A stretch of 64,000 nucleotides of DNA, from assembly GCA_963784175.1 (NCBI GenBank), contig CAWAQJ010000018.1:248001-312000 (forward strand), given 5' to 3'. The DNA comes from JAIBJN01 sp963784175 (lineage in GTDB: Bacteria; Actinomycetota; Thermoleophilia; Gaiellales; Gaiellaceae). Numbering within the stretch: position 1 is the stretch's first letter; every line of letters starts with the position of its first letter. Positions 25,363 through 33,115 of the stretch are shown piece by piece. The notes under the pieces are model-generated. The model saw nothing but the letters and a program-made list of their open reading frames with translations. It had not been told where the DNA came from and did no database searches. Position numbers and translations under genes: made by a program.

Positions 25363-25754
25363 AGGCTCTCGAGGAGCTTCCGGTACGCCCCGACGTCGAG
25401 CAGGGCGTCGAGCTCGCCCGGGTCCGAGAGGCGAATGCGGACGAGCCAGCCCTCGCCGTACGGGTCCTCATTGATCGTCTCGGGCTCCTCGACGACCTTC
25501 GCGTTCACGGCGACGATCTCGCCCGAGAGCGGCGCGATCACGTCCGACACGGCCTTGACGGACTCGACCTCGCCGTAGCTCTCACCGTTGGCGATCGTCG
25601 AGCCCTCCTCGGGGGCCTCGAAATGGACGATGTCGCCGAGGGCGTCCTGCGCAAACCACGTGACCCCGAGCGTCGCCTCGTCGCCGTCGACACGGGCCCA
25701 GTCGTGCTCGGGGTGGTAGCGAAGCTCGTCGGGGTAGCTCTCTTCCGCGGCCAC
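25359..25754 (-). CDS. gcvH: Glycine cleavage system H protein
   Basis: 131-residue lipoyl carrier. Lipoylation Lys is K67 in GEVESVKAVSDVIAPLSGEIVAVN. The fold is complete (YPDELRYHPEHDWARVDGDEATLGVTWFAQDALGDIVHFEAPEEG). It shuttles the aminomethyl group from GcvPA/PB to GcvT. The GTG start overlaps the gcvT TAG stop by one base, so the order T-H-PA-PB is a tightly coupled operon. Confidence 0.95.
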   Translation of the reverse strand: MAAEESYPDELRYHPEHDWARVDGDEATLGVTWFAQDALGDIVHFEAPEEGSTIANGESYGEVESVKAVSDVIAPLSGEIVAVNAKVVEEPETINEDPYGEGWLVRIRLSDPGELDALLDVGAYRKLLESL

Positions 25755-26785
25755 TAGGCCTCCTCTCGCTTGTAGAACGGCTTGGGGACGATACGCGCGC
25801 GGCGCGGGCGGCCGCGGAGATCAATGACGAGCTCGGTACCCGCCTCTGCGCGCCGCGCCGAGACGTAGGCGAGCCCGATGCTGCGGCCCAGGGTCGGAGA
25901 GAGCGTCCCGGAGGTGACGGTGCCGCCCTCTTCGATCCGCATTCCGGTGCGCGGGATGCCCGCGTCCTCCATCACGAAGGCGACGAGCTGCTCGTCCGGG
26001 CCCTCCTCCTTCTGGCGGCGCAGCCGCTCCACGCCGGGAAACTCCTTGGCGAGCGAGCACGCCCAGCCCAGTCCGGCCTCGATGGGCGTCCGCTCCGGAG
26101 AGATGTCGTTTCCGTGAAGCGGGTAGCAGACCTCGAGCCTCAGCGTGTCGCGCGCGCCGAGCCCGCACGGGACGATCCCGCGCCCGAGGATCGCGTCCCA
26201 GAGGCGCACCGCATCCTCCGGCGCGCACGCAACCTCGCAGCCGCGCTCGCCCGTGTAGCCGGTGCCGGCCACGAGGCAGCGGACACCGAGGACGTCGACG
26301 TCCTCGCGGAACGTGAACTGGTCCACCTCGACGCCGAGACGGTCGAGCGACTCGGGGCCCTGGACTGCGAGGAGCGCCCACTCGTCGGAGACGTTCTCGG
26401 TCTCCCGAAGTGCGGCGTGGTCGGCGTTGGCGTTGGACGCGTTGACGACGAGCAGGTAGTCGTCCGGCCCGCGCCGGTAGGCGATGAGGTCGTCGACGAT
26501 GCCTCCGTCGTCGTTCGTGAGCAGGGTGTACTGGGCGTGGCCGGCTTCGATCCGGTCGAGGTCGTTCGACAGGCGCGACTGGAGATACGCGTTGGCGCCG
26601 TCGCCCGCGATCCGCAACTCGCCCATGTGCGAAACGTCGAAGACGCCGGCCCCGGTGCGCACGGCGCGGTGCTCCTCGGCGATGCCCGCGTACTGCACCG
26701 GCATCTCCCATCCGGCGAAGGGGACGAGGCGCGCACCAAGTGCCGCGTGGCGCTCGTAGAGTGGCGTCCGCCGGAGCGTCTGCAC
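25754..26785 (-). CDS. gcvT: Aminomethyltransferase (glycine cleavage T protein)
   Basis: 343-residue THF-dependent enzyme releasing ammonia and forming 5,10-methylene-THF. Motifs: RRTPLYERHAALGARLVPFAGWEMPVQY, GVFDVSHMGELRIAG (catalytic Asp region), YTLLTNDDGGIVDDLIAYR, VASNAN-like VVNASNANADHA, GYTGERGCEV and PCGLGARDTLRLEVCYPLHGNDI. First gene of the gcv run, beginning with GTG 97 bp after the ftsZ stop on the same strand. No glycine riboswitch is recognisable in that gap, only a short GC hairpin. Confidence 0.94.
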   Translation of the reverse strand: MQTLRRTPLYERHAALGARLVPFAGWEMPVQYAGIAEEHRAVRTGAGVFDVSHMGELRIAGDGANAYLQSRLSNDLDRIEAGHAQYTLLTNDDGGIVDDLIAYRRGPDDYLLVVNASNANADHAALRETENVSDEWALLAVQGPESLDRLGVEVDQFTFREDVDVLGVRCLVAGTGYTGERGCEVACAPEDAVRLWDAILGRGIVPCGLGARDTLRLEVCYPLHGNDISPERTPIEAGLGWACSLAKEFPGVERLRRQKEEGPDEQLVAFVMEDAGIPRTGMRIEEGGTVTSGTLSPTLGRSIGLAYVSARRAEAGTELVIDLRGRPRRARIVPKPFYKREEA

Positions 26786-26830
26786 CGGGTCGAGATCCTA
26801 CCCGCCCGGACGCGGCCCGCGAGGGGCGAT

Positions 26831-26845
26831 GCGGGGCTGCCCCGC
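26831..26845 (-). other. Short GC hairpin between ftsZ and gcvT
   Basis: GCGGGGC and GCCCCGC flank a single T, giving a ~5-bp stem with a 3-5 nt loop. There is no T-tract in either direction, so it may attenuate or be incidental; ftsZ-gcvT read-through is possible. Confidence 0.3.
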
Positions 26846-26882
26846 GCGACTCAGCGGGTGACGAGTGTGGTCTCGAACGCGG

Positions 26883-27944
26883 CTACGAGCGGCGCAGGAA
26901 CGAGGGGACCTCGAGCACGTCGGAGGGGACGTCGAAGCCCTCCCCCGTCGACTCGCGCTCCACGACCTCGCCCGGCTCGCGGCGGTCGCGCCGGTACGCC
27001 TTGTCGAAGCCCGTCGCGATCACGGTCACGCGCACCCGGCCGCCGAGCGACTCGTCGATGACCGCGCCGAAGATCACGTTCGCGTTCAGGTCCGACGCTC
27101 CCGTGACGACCTCGGCAGCCTCGTTCACCTCGAAGAGGCCGAGATCCGGCCCGCCCGTGATGTTGAGGAGGACGCCCGTTGCCCCTGCGACCGAGGCCTC
27201 GAGCAGCGGCGACGAGACGGCGGCGCGTGCGGCCTCGGCCGCACGGTTCTCGCCTTCGGCCTCGCCGATGCCCATCAGCGCCGAGCCGGCGTCGTTCATG
27301 ATCGTGCGCACGTCTGCGAAGTCGAGGTTGACGAGCCCCGGGATCGTGATCAGGTCGGTGATCCCCTGGACGCCCTGGCGCAGGACCTCGTCCGCCATGC
27401 GGAACGCATCGCCGAGCGGAGTCTGCTTCTCGACGACCTGCAGCAGGCGGTCGTTCGGAATGATGATCAGCGTGTCGACGTTGTCGCGGAGCTTCCCGAT
27501 GCCTGCCTGGGCCTGCTCGGCACGACGGCCGCCCTCGAAGCCGAACGGGCGCGTGACGACACCGACTGTGAGCGCCTTGAGCTCCTGGGCGATCTCCGCG
27601 ACGACCGGCGCGGCTCCGGTTCCGGTGCCGCCGCCCTCGCCCGCGGTGACGAAGACCATGTCGGCGCCCTTGAGCGCCTCCTTCAGCTCGTCCCGCGTCT
27701 CCATCGCCGCCTCGTAGCCCTTCTCCGGGTTCGCCCCGGCGCCGAGCCCGCGTGTCGCGGCGGTACCGATGTGAATCTTCTGGTCGGCCTCCACCATGAG
27801 GAGCGCCTGCGCGTCGGTGTTCACGGCGATGAACTCGCAGCCGCGAAGACCGGCTTCGACCATGCGGTTGACGGCGTTCGACCCGCCGCCGCCCACTCCG
27901 ACGACCTTGATGATGGCCAGATAATTGCCCGATTGATCTCTCAC
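26883..27944 (-). CDS. ftsZ: Cell division GTPase FtsZ
   Basis: 353-residue tubulin homologue forming the Z ring. Tubulin signature GGGTGTG at 104-110. N-terminal IKVVGVGGGGSNAVNRM and T3/T7 loop text (NDRLLQ, GLVNLDFADVRTIM) are present. The globular domain ends near residue 305. A very short linker of about 35 residues follows, then the C-terminal binding peptide DVLEVPSFLRRS. It is the last gene of the dcw cluster, with its own TTGACA/TACCCT promoter in the ftsQ-ftsZ gap. ftsA is absent, so another anchor (for example SepF, not in this window) must tether it. Confidence 0.97.
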   Translation of the reverse strand: MRDQSGNYLAIIKVVGVGGGGSNAVNRMVEAGLRGCEFIAVNTDAQALLMVEADQKIHIGTAATRGLGAGANPEKGYEAAMETRDELKEALKGADMVFVTAGEGGGTGTGAAPVVAEIAQELKALTVGVVTRPFGFEGGRRAEQAQAGIGKLRDNVDTLIIIPNDRLLQVVEKQTPLGDAFRMADEVLRQGVQGITDLITIPGLVNLDFADVRTIMNDAGSALMGIGEAEGENRAAEAARAAVSSPLLEASVAGATGVLLNITGGPDLGLFEVNEAAEVVTGASDLNANVIFGAVIDESLGGRVRVTVIATGFDKAYRRDRREPGEVVERESTGEGFDVPSDVLEVPSFLRRS

Positions 27945-27998
27945 TCTGATCCTCTCCGTGACACGCCGAGCTTGAAGCTCAGCTTGAGCGTCCGGCTG

Positions 27999-28027
27999 AG
28001 GGTACGTCCGGTTGCCGGGGATGTCAA
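27999..28027 (-). promoter_or_regulatory. ftsZ promoter
   Basis: On the minus strand, TTGACA (28022-28027), exactly 17 bp, then TACCCT (27999-28004): a near-consensus housekeeping promoter in the 116-bp gap upstream of ftsZ. A GAGCTT-G-AAGCTC palindrome lies downstream in the leader (about 27968-27980). Confidence 0.75.
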
Positions 28028-28060
28028 ATGCCTATTTGCAGCGGTATTCCGTCAAAACCC

Positions 28061-28855
28061 TCACCCTAAACTTGAGAGTTGAGACTTGTCGCCGACGACC
28101 GGCAGGCCGGGCACGGTCACGTCGAGATAGCCGATCTCGCTGCGTTCCTCGGGGGTCAGCGCGCCCAGGACGCGGGCCGCGACCGCGAGCTTGAGCGGCA
28201 ACGCGGATCGCTCGCCGAGCAGGAGCTCGGTGCCGTCGGCGAGGACGAGCGTCACATCCCCCTCCTCCACGCGCGCGATGCTCACCCGCGCGGGAAAGGC
28301 GGCCGGAACCAGCCGCAGGGCGTCCAGCAGCGTTCGAAGCTCGGTGTCCTCGACTATTCCGCCGACGACGAGGTCGGTGTCTGCGCCCGCCCAGACGTTC
28401 GTCCGCGTGTTGCGGCGGCCACGATCGACCTCGCGCATGACGCGCCCATGCTCGGACACGAGCCACGCGTCCGCACCGCGACGCACGACGGCCAGCGGGT
28501 GCTCGGGCACTACGACGATGCGAAGCGTGTGCGGAAACGCCCGGTCCATCCGAACGGAGCGCACGGTCGAGAGCGACAGGAGCTGCCGGCGCAGCTCGTC
28601 CTGGTCGAGGGCGACCAGGCTCTCTCCGACGTAGGGCTTCGCGGCGGCCTCGACGGAGCTCCGCACGGCCGGAGACACGCCCGACACCTCAAGCTCCTGC
28701 AGGGCGAAGACCGGGGTCTCGCGCGCGCCGAGGTAGAGCAGGGCGATACCCGCGACGATGCTCGCGGCGATCGAGAGGGTGCGCGCCGACGGAGCGCGCA
28801 GGCGACCGCCCAACCCGTGTGCGGGCACGAGAGAGAGATGCGGTCGCCGGACCAC
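28061..28855 (-). CDS. ftsQ: Cell division protein FtsQ
   Basis: 264-residue bitopic protein of the FtsQBL complex. A basic cytoplasmic stretch is followed by one TM helix (about 28-48, TLSIAASIVAGIALLYLGA), then the POTRA domain (VFALQELEVSGVSPAVRSSVEAAAKPYVGESLVALDQDELRRQL) and beta domain. The GTG at 28855 gives the expected topology. The frame stays open much further upstream, but through the murB gene. It sits between murB and ftsZ, as in most actinobacterial dcw clusters. Confidence 0.88.
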   Translation of the reverse strand: MVRRPHLSLVPAHGLGGRLRAPSARTLSIAASIVAGIALLYLGARETPVFALQELEVSGVSPAVRSSVEAAAKPYVGESLVALDQDELRRQLLSLSTVRSVRMDRAFPHTLRIVVVPEHPLAVVRRGADAWLVSEHGRVMREVDRGRRNTRTNVWAGADTDLVVGGIVEDTELRTLLDALRLVPAAFPARVSIARVEEGDVTLVLADGTELLLGERSALPLKLAVAARVLGALTPEERSEIGYLDVTVPGLPVVGDKSQLSSLG

Positions 28856-28896
28856 GCAATCGAGTTCGCCGCGCAGCCACGCGGTCCTACCCGGGG

Positions 28897-29778
28897 CTAC
28901 GTCGAGTCGAGCGGCGGAATCTCGATCGCGCCGAGGAGCTGCACCTCCGGATGGAGGTGCACACCGAACTGCTCGCGCGCGCGGCGCCGGGCCTCGACGA
29001 TCAGCTCCACGGCCTCGGACGACGTCGCTCCGCCGGCGTTCTCGATGAAGTTTGCGTGCTTCGGCGAGATCTGTGCACCGCCGATCCGGTGGCCGCGCAG
29101 CGAGCACTCCTCGAGCATCCGCCCGGCGGTCAGCTCGTGCTCGGGATTCTTGAAGACGCTCCCGAAGGTCCGTTTGTTCGTGGGCTGGGCGTCCTTGCGC
29201 CGCGCCTGCATCTCGGCGACCGTTGCCTTGATCTCTGCGAGCGGCCGCGGCTCGAGGCGAAGCTCGGCGCGCGCGACGACCTGCCCGTGCCGCAGGCCGG
29301 ACGAGCGGTACTCGAGCCCCAGCTCCGTCGGCGTCAGCCAGCGCGTCCCCTCGGCATCGGCGACGAGCGCCCGCTCGAGCACGCCGGCGATGTCGCCGCC
29401 GTAGGCGCCGGCGTTCATCCAGACGCCCCCACCGACCGTCCCGGGGATGGCGCAGACGAACTCGATGCCTCCCAGCTCGGCCGCCCGCGCGCGGTGCAGG
29501 CACACGGCGAGCGGCGCACCGCCGCCGCCGACCAGCCTGCCGTCCACGACCTCGGCCTTCGCAAGATCGCCGGCAAGCTTGAGCGCCAGCCCGGGAAAGC
29601 CCTCGTCGGCAACGAGCAGGTTCGAGCCGAGGCCGACGACCGCGACGGGTAGCCCCTCGCCCGCCGCCCAGCTGAGCCGGTCGACGAGCTCGTCCACGCT
29701 GGTCGGCTCCGCAAACCAGCGCGCGGGCCCCCCGGTTCCGAGCGTCGTGTAGCGGCTGAGCGGAACGTTCTCCGTCAT
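28897..29778 (-). CDS. murB: UDP-N-acetylenolpyruvoylglucosamine reductase
   Basis: 293-residue FAD/NADPH enzyme making UDP-MurNAc. FAD-binding text: TTLGTGGPARWF, VVGLGSNLLVADEGFPG, GIEFVCAIPGTVGGGVWMNAGAYGGDI. Catalytic segments: YRSSGLRHGQVV, NKRTFGSVFKNPE (Ser acid) and the C-terminal HPEVQLLG (Glu). Type II-like short form. ATGA overlap with the murC stop. Confidence 0.95.
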   Translation of the reverse strand: MTENVPLSRYTTLGTGGPARWFAEPTSVDELVDRLSWAAGEGLPVAVVGLGSNLLVADEGFPGLALKLAGDLAKAEVVDGRLVGGGGAPLAVCLHRARAAELGGIEFVCAIPGTVGGGVWMNAGAYGGDIAGVLERALVADAEGTRWLTPTELGLEYRSSGLRHGQVVARAELRLEPRPLAEIKATVAEMQARRKDAQPTNKRTFGSVFKNPEHELTAGRMLEECSLRGHRIGGAQISPKHANFIENAGGATSSEAVELIVEARRRAREQFGVHLHPEVQLLGAIEIPPLDST

Positions 29779-30974
29779 CCGCCCAGCGCGTCCTCGAGAA
29801 GCGGGATGGCTCCGTCCACGTCACCGGCGCCGACGGTGAGCAGGATTCCGCCCGGCCGGGCGAGCGACGCTGCGAGCCTGGCGGCATCGGCGACCTCGGG
29901 TGCCCAGCCGACGGGCATGCCCGGACGCGCCTCGGCCGCGCTGTCGGCGACGAGCTTGCCGCTGACTCCGGGGACGGGGTCCTCCCGGGCGGCGTAGATC
30001 TCCGTCACCACAGCGGCGTCCGCCGCCGCCAGGGCCACACCCAGGTCCCTTCCGACGTGCATCGTCCGGGAATAGAGGTGTGGCTGGAAGAGCACGACGA
30101 GCCGTCCGTCGGTAAGCGTTCGCGCAGCCGCGATCGTCGCCGCGAGCTCGGCCGGGTGGTGCGCGTAGTCGTCGACGAGGAGCACGTCGCCGGCGCGGCC
30201 GTGCTCCTCGAGGCGCCGGCCGGCGCCTCGGAAGCCCGCGATCGCCTCCGCGGTGTCGGCGCGGTCGAAGCCTGCGAGCTCGAGCGCGGCCAGGGCGCAC
30301 GCGGCGTTGATGCGGTTGTGCAGCCCCGGCACGGCGAGCTCGAAGTCGACCGGCTCCACGTCGCGGCCCCAGACGACGCGGCCGTCGTCGATCGTTGCCG
30401 CCCACGCCGCAAAACGCTCCTCGAGCTCGGCAGCCGACGAGAACTCGCTGTGGTGGTCGAGGTCGACGTTCGTGACGACCGCGATGTCGGCCGGGAGCGA
30501 GAACACGGTGCCGTCGGACTCGTCGCCCTCCACGACCAGCCAGCCCTCGCCGGCGCGGGCGTTGCCGCCCAGCTGCGCCACCTCTCCACCGATGAGGAAC
30601 GAGGGATCGTCGCCGAGGCGGTCGAGGCAGTACGCGATCATCGCCGCGGTCGTCGTCTTCCCGTGCGCGCCGCCGACGACGATCGAGCGTCTCAGCGCGA
30701 CGAGCTCCGCAAGGAACTCCGCCCGGCTGCGGCCCTGGACCTTGCCGACGTAGGCGGTGGAGACGACGGCCTCGGCGTCCGTGGGCGGCTCCGGAGCCTC
30801 GTCGGAGACGTTGACCGGAATGCCGGCCTCGCGCACGTGCACGAGGTACGGCGTCTCCTTGCGGTCCCACCCGGAGACCTCCGCGCCCCACGCGCGCGAG
30901 ACGATCGCGTACCCGGAAAGGCCGGCCCCGCCGATGCCCGCGAACCAGAGCCGACGGCCCTCAAGATCGGGCAA
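29775..30974 (-). CDS. murC: UDP-N-acetylmuramate--L-alanine ligase
   Basis: 399-residue Mur ligase adding L-Ala to UDP-MurNAc. N-terminal Rossmann GIGGAGLSGYA, ATP-binding GGAHGKTTT (101-109), then VEGDESDGT, VTNVDLDHH, and VDDYAHHPAELAATI in the third domain. Shorter than the usual ~460 residues, with loops trimmed in domains 2 and 3, but all motifs are kept. TTG start overlapping the murG 3' end by 14 bp. Confidence 0.94.
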   Translation of the reverse strand: MPDLEGRRLWFAGIGGAGLSGYAIVSRAWGAEVSGWDRKETPYLVHVREAGIPVNVSDEAPEPPTDAEAVVSTAYVGKVQGRSRAEFLAELVALRRSIVVGGAHGKTTTAAMIAYCLDRLGDDPSFLIGGEVAQLGGNARAGEGWLVVEGDESDGTVFSLPADIAVVTNVDLDHHSEFSSAAELEERFAAWAATIDDGRVVWGRDVEPVDFELAVPGLHNRINAACALAALELAGFDRADTAEAIAGFRGAGRRLEEHGRAGDVLLVDDYAHHPAELAATIAAARTLTDGRLVVLFQPHLYSRTMHVGRDLGVALAAADAAVVTEIYAAREDPVPGVSGKLVADSAAEARPGMPVGWAPEVADAARLAASLARPGGILLTVGAGDVDGAIPLLEDALGG

Positions 30975-32028
30975 GCGACATCAGCTCCTCGGCGACGACC
31001 TCCGCGGCGTCCGGCTTCGCGAGCGCGAGCATCGATCCTCCCATCTCCTCCAGCCTCGCTTGATCGGCAAGCAGGTCACCGACCTGGCGCCGGAGGTCGA
31101 GCTCCGACTCGGGGACGACGACCGCCCCTCCCCCGCGCTCGAAGTAGCGCGCGTTCTTCTCCTGGTGGTCGGCGGTCGCGTGGGGATAGGGGACGAGCAG
31201 CGCTGGCTTGCCCGCGGCCGCGACCTCCCACACGGATCCGCCCGCGCGAGCGACGACGAGGTCGGAAGCAGCGAGCGCTGCGCCGAACTCGTCCGTGTAG
31301 GGCAGCAGACGGTAGTCCTGCCGTCGAGGGCGGCGCTCGAGCTCGGGATAGTCGCGCTCGCCTGCCAGGTGGAGCACGGCCGGCCCCTCCTCGGCGAACG
31401 CGTCGAGCGCGGCGTCGTTCAGGCGCCGCGAGCCCTGGCTGCCGCCGAACACGAGGACGACGGGGCCTTCGGCGGGGAGGTCGAACGCCTGCCGCGCAGT
31501 GGCCTGGTCGGGGGTGCGCGAGCGGTCGGGGATCGGCCGGCCCACGACCTCGTACTTCGGCCCGTCGAGGCCCTCGATCGGGAAAGCGCAAAAAACGCGC
31601 TTTGCAAACGGGGCGGCGAGGCGGTTGGCCAGGCCCAGGTGCGCGTCGGCCTCCGTGAGCGCGGCCGGAATCCTCAGCGTCCCGGCGGCGAGCACCATGG
31701 GCCCCCCGACGTAGCCGCCGGCGCCGAGCACGGCGTTGGGACGGCGGCGACGCAGAATCCGCAGGCACGCGGCGGGTGCCACCGCCGCGCGCACGAGCGC
31801 TCCGACCGTGCGCAGCGAGGCCTTCCGCGGGATCCCCTCGACGCGGAACGCGTCGAAGTCGAGCCCCGCGTCCGCCGCGAGTCGCTGCTCGACCGAGTCA
31901 GGCCGTCCGGCGAGCGTGACGAGGCCGCCGCGCCGGCCGAGCGCTTCCGCTATCGCGAGCGCGGGCAGGACGTGACCGGCTGTTCCGCCGGCGGCGATCA
32001 GGAACCTCGGCTGTGGACTCGGCGGCAT
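30961..32028 (-). CDS. murG: UDP-GlcNAc:undecaprenyl-PP-MurNAc-pentapeptide GlcNAc transferase
   Basis: 355-residue GT28 transferase forming lipid II at the membrane face. It has the first glycine loop AAGGTAGHVLPALAIAEAL, acceptor-side LGAGGYVGGPMVLAA, the nucleotide-sugar region VFGGSQGSRRLNDAAL and VVARAGGSVWEVAAAGKPALLVPYPHATADHQEKNA. ATG at 32028. Its first 131 bp lie inside the end of ftsW in another frame; because the glycine loop starts about 10 codons in, at least ~100 bp of this overlap is real. Confidence 0.95.
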   Translation of the reverse strand: MPPSPQPRFLIAAGGTAGHVLPALAIAEALGRRGGLVTLAGRPDSVEQRLAADAGLDFDAFRVEGIPRKASLRTVGALVRAAVAPAACLRILRRRRPNAVLGAGGYVGGPMVLAAGTLRIPAALTEADAHLGLANRLAAPFAKRVFCAFPIEGLDGPKYEVVGRPIPDRSRTPDQATARQAFDLPAEGPVVLVFGGSQGSRRLNDAALDAFAEEGPAVLHLAGERDYPELERRPRRQDYRLLPYTDEFGAALAASDLVVARAGGSVWEVAAAGKPALLVPYPHATADHQEKNARYFERGGGAVVVPESELDLRRQVGDLLADQARLEEMGGSMLALAKPDAAEVVAEELMSLARS

Positions 32029-33115
32029 GGTTGACCGCGATGTTAAGGAGGATGCCGACCGACGCGAGGCCGACGATGAGGCTCGACCCGCCGTAGGACA
32101 CGAAGGGAAGCGGGATCCCGGTCAGCGGCGCCAGGCCCATGACCGCGCTGATGTTCAGCGCTGCCTGGCCGCAGATGAGGGCCGTGATGCCGGCCGCGAG
32201 CAGCTTCCCGAACGGGTCGCGGCAGGCGAGGGCGACGTTGAACCCGGCGTAGCCGAAGATGACGAACGCAGCGAGCACGGCCACCGCGCCGACGAGCCCG
32301 AGCTCTTCGCCGATGATGGCGTAGATCATGTCGGTGGACGCCTCGGGGAGGTAGTAGACCTTCTGCACGCTCTCGCCGAGACCGGTGCCGAACAGCCCGC
32401 CGGAGCCGAGCGCGAGCATCGCCTGGACGCTCTGGAACCCGGCGTTCTCCGGGTCCTGCCAGGGGTCGAGGAAGCTGAGGATGCGTTCCCGCCGGTAGGG
32501 CTCGAGCCAGATGGCGGCGCCTACGAGCGCCATCCCGGCGAGACCGGCGCCCAGTAGCGTCGAGATCTGGGTGCCTGCCACCAGGAGGACGGCGCCGACC
32601 ATGATCGCGATCGCGATGGCGGTGCCGAGATCGGGCTCGACGACGACAAGGGCGAGCGCCGTGCCCACGACGACGCCGATCGGGCGGAGCAGCTGGCCTA
32701 GCGACTGAGGTGCCGGGTTCCTCGCGAGGTAGGAGGCCAGCCAGAGGGCGATCGCCAGTTTGGCGAGCTCCGACGGCTGGATGGTCGCCGGCCCGACCTC
32801 GATCCAGCGACGCGCGCCGTTGACCGGGTCGGCAAGCACGAGCACGGCGACGAGGAGCGCGAAGCTCCCGAGCAGAAGCGGCGGGATGGCGAAACGCAGG
32901 CGCCGGTAGTCGGTGCGCGAGAGCAGGACGAGCGCGACGACCCCGACGAGCGCGTAAACCGCCTGGCGCTTGAGGTAGTAGGCGGGGTCGTCGGCAGCAA
33001 GCGCGGCCCGCGCCGAGCTCGCGCTGTAGACCATGACGAGTCCGAAGGCGACCAGCCCGAGCGTCGTGACGACGAGCAGCTGGTAGTCGAGGCCGCTGCG
33101 AGCGCGGCGGCTCAC
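31898..33115 (-). CDS. ftsW: Lipid II polymerase FtsW (SEDS family)
   Basis: 405-residue SEDS glycosyltransferase of the divisome with ten TM helices. Signature text: LVMVYSASSARA, YLKRQAVYALVGVVALVLLSR, NGARRWIEVGPATIQPSELAKLA, EPDLGTA (catalytic Asp), GLGESVQKVYYLPEASTDMIYAIIGEELGL, and near the end PLTGIPLPFVSYGGSSLIV. The last ~40 residues are a basic Arg-rich cytoplasmic tail encoded over the murG start. GTG start overlapping the murD stop. Partner PBP FtsI is encoded upstream in the same cluster. Confidence 0.95.
   Translation of the reverse strand: MSRRARSGLDYQLLVVTTLGLVAFGLVMVYSASSARAALAADDPAYYLKRQAVYALVGVVALVLLSRTDYRRLRFAIPPLLLGSFALLVAVLVLADPVNGARRWIEVGPATIQPSELAKLAIALWLASYLARNPAPQSLGQLLRPIGVVVGTALALVVVEPDLGTAIAIAIMVGAVLLVAGTQISTLLGAGLAGMALVGAAIWLEPYRRERILSFLDPWQDPENAGFQSVQAMLALGSGGLFGTGLGESVQKVYYLPEASTDMIYAIIGEELGLVGAVAVLAAFVIFGYAGFNVALACRDPFGKLLAAGITALICGQAALNISAVMGLAPLTGIPLPFVSYGGSSLIVGLASVGILLNIAVNHAAESTAEVPDRRRRNSRSRPARARDSGSARPARRPRHARRTA

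Noticed and set aside
26786..26882. Possible glycine riboswitch upstream of gcvT
   Set aside because: The 97-bp gap is too short for the tandem aptamer and lacks its conserved core; only a small GC hairpin is present.
26883..28855. Search for ftsA between ftsQ and ftsZ
   Set aside because: The gap is 116 bp of promoter sequence with no coding potential; ftsA is absent here, as in most actinobacteria.
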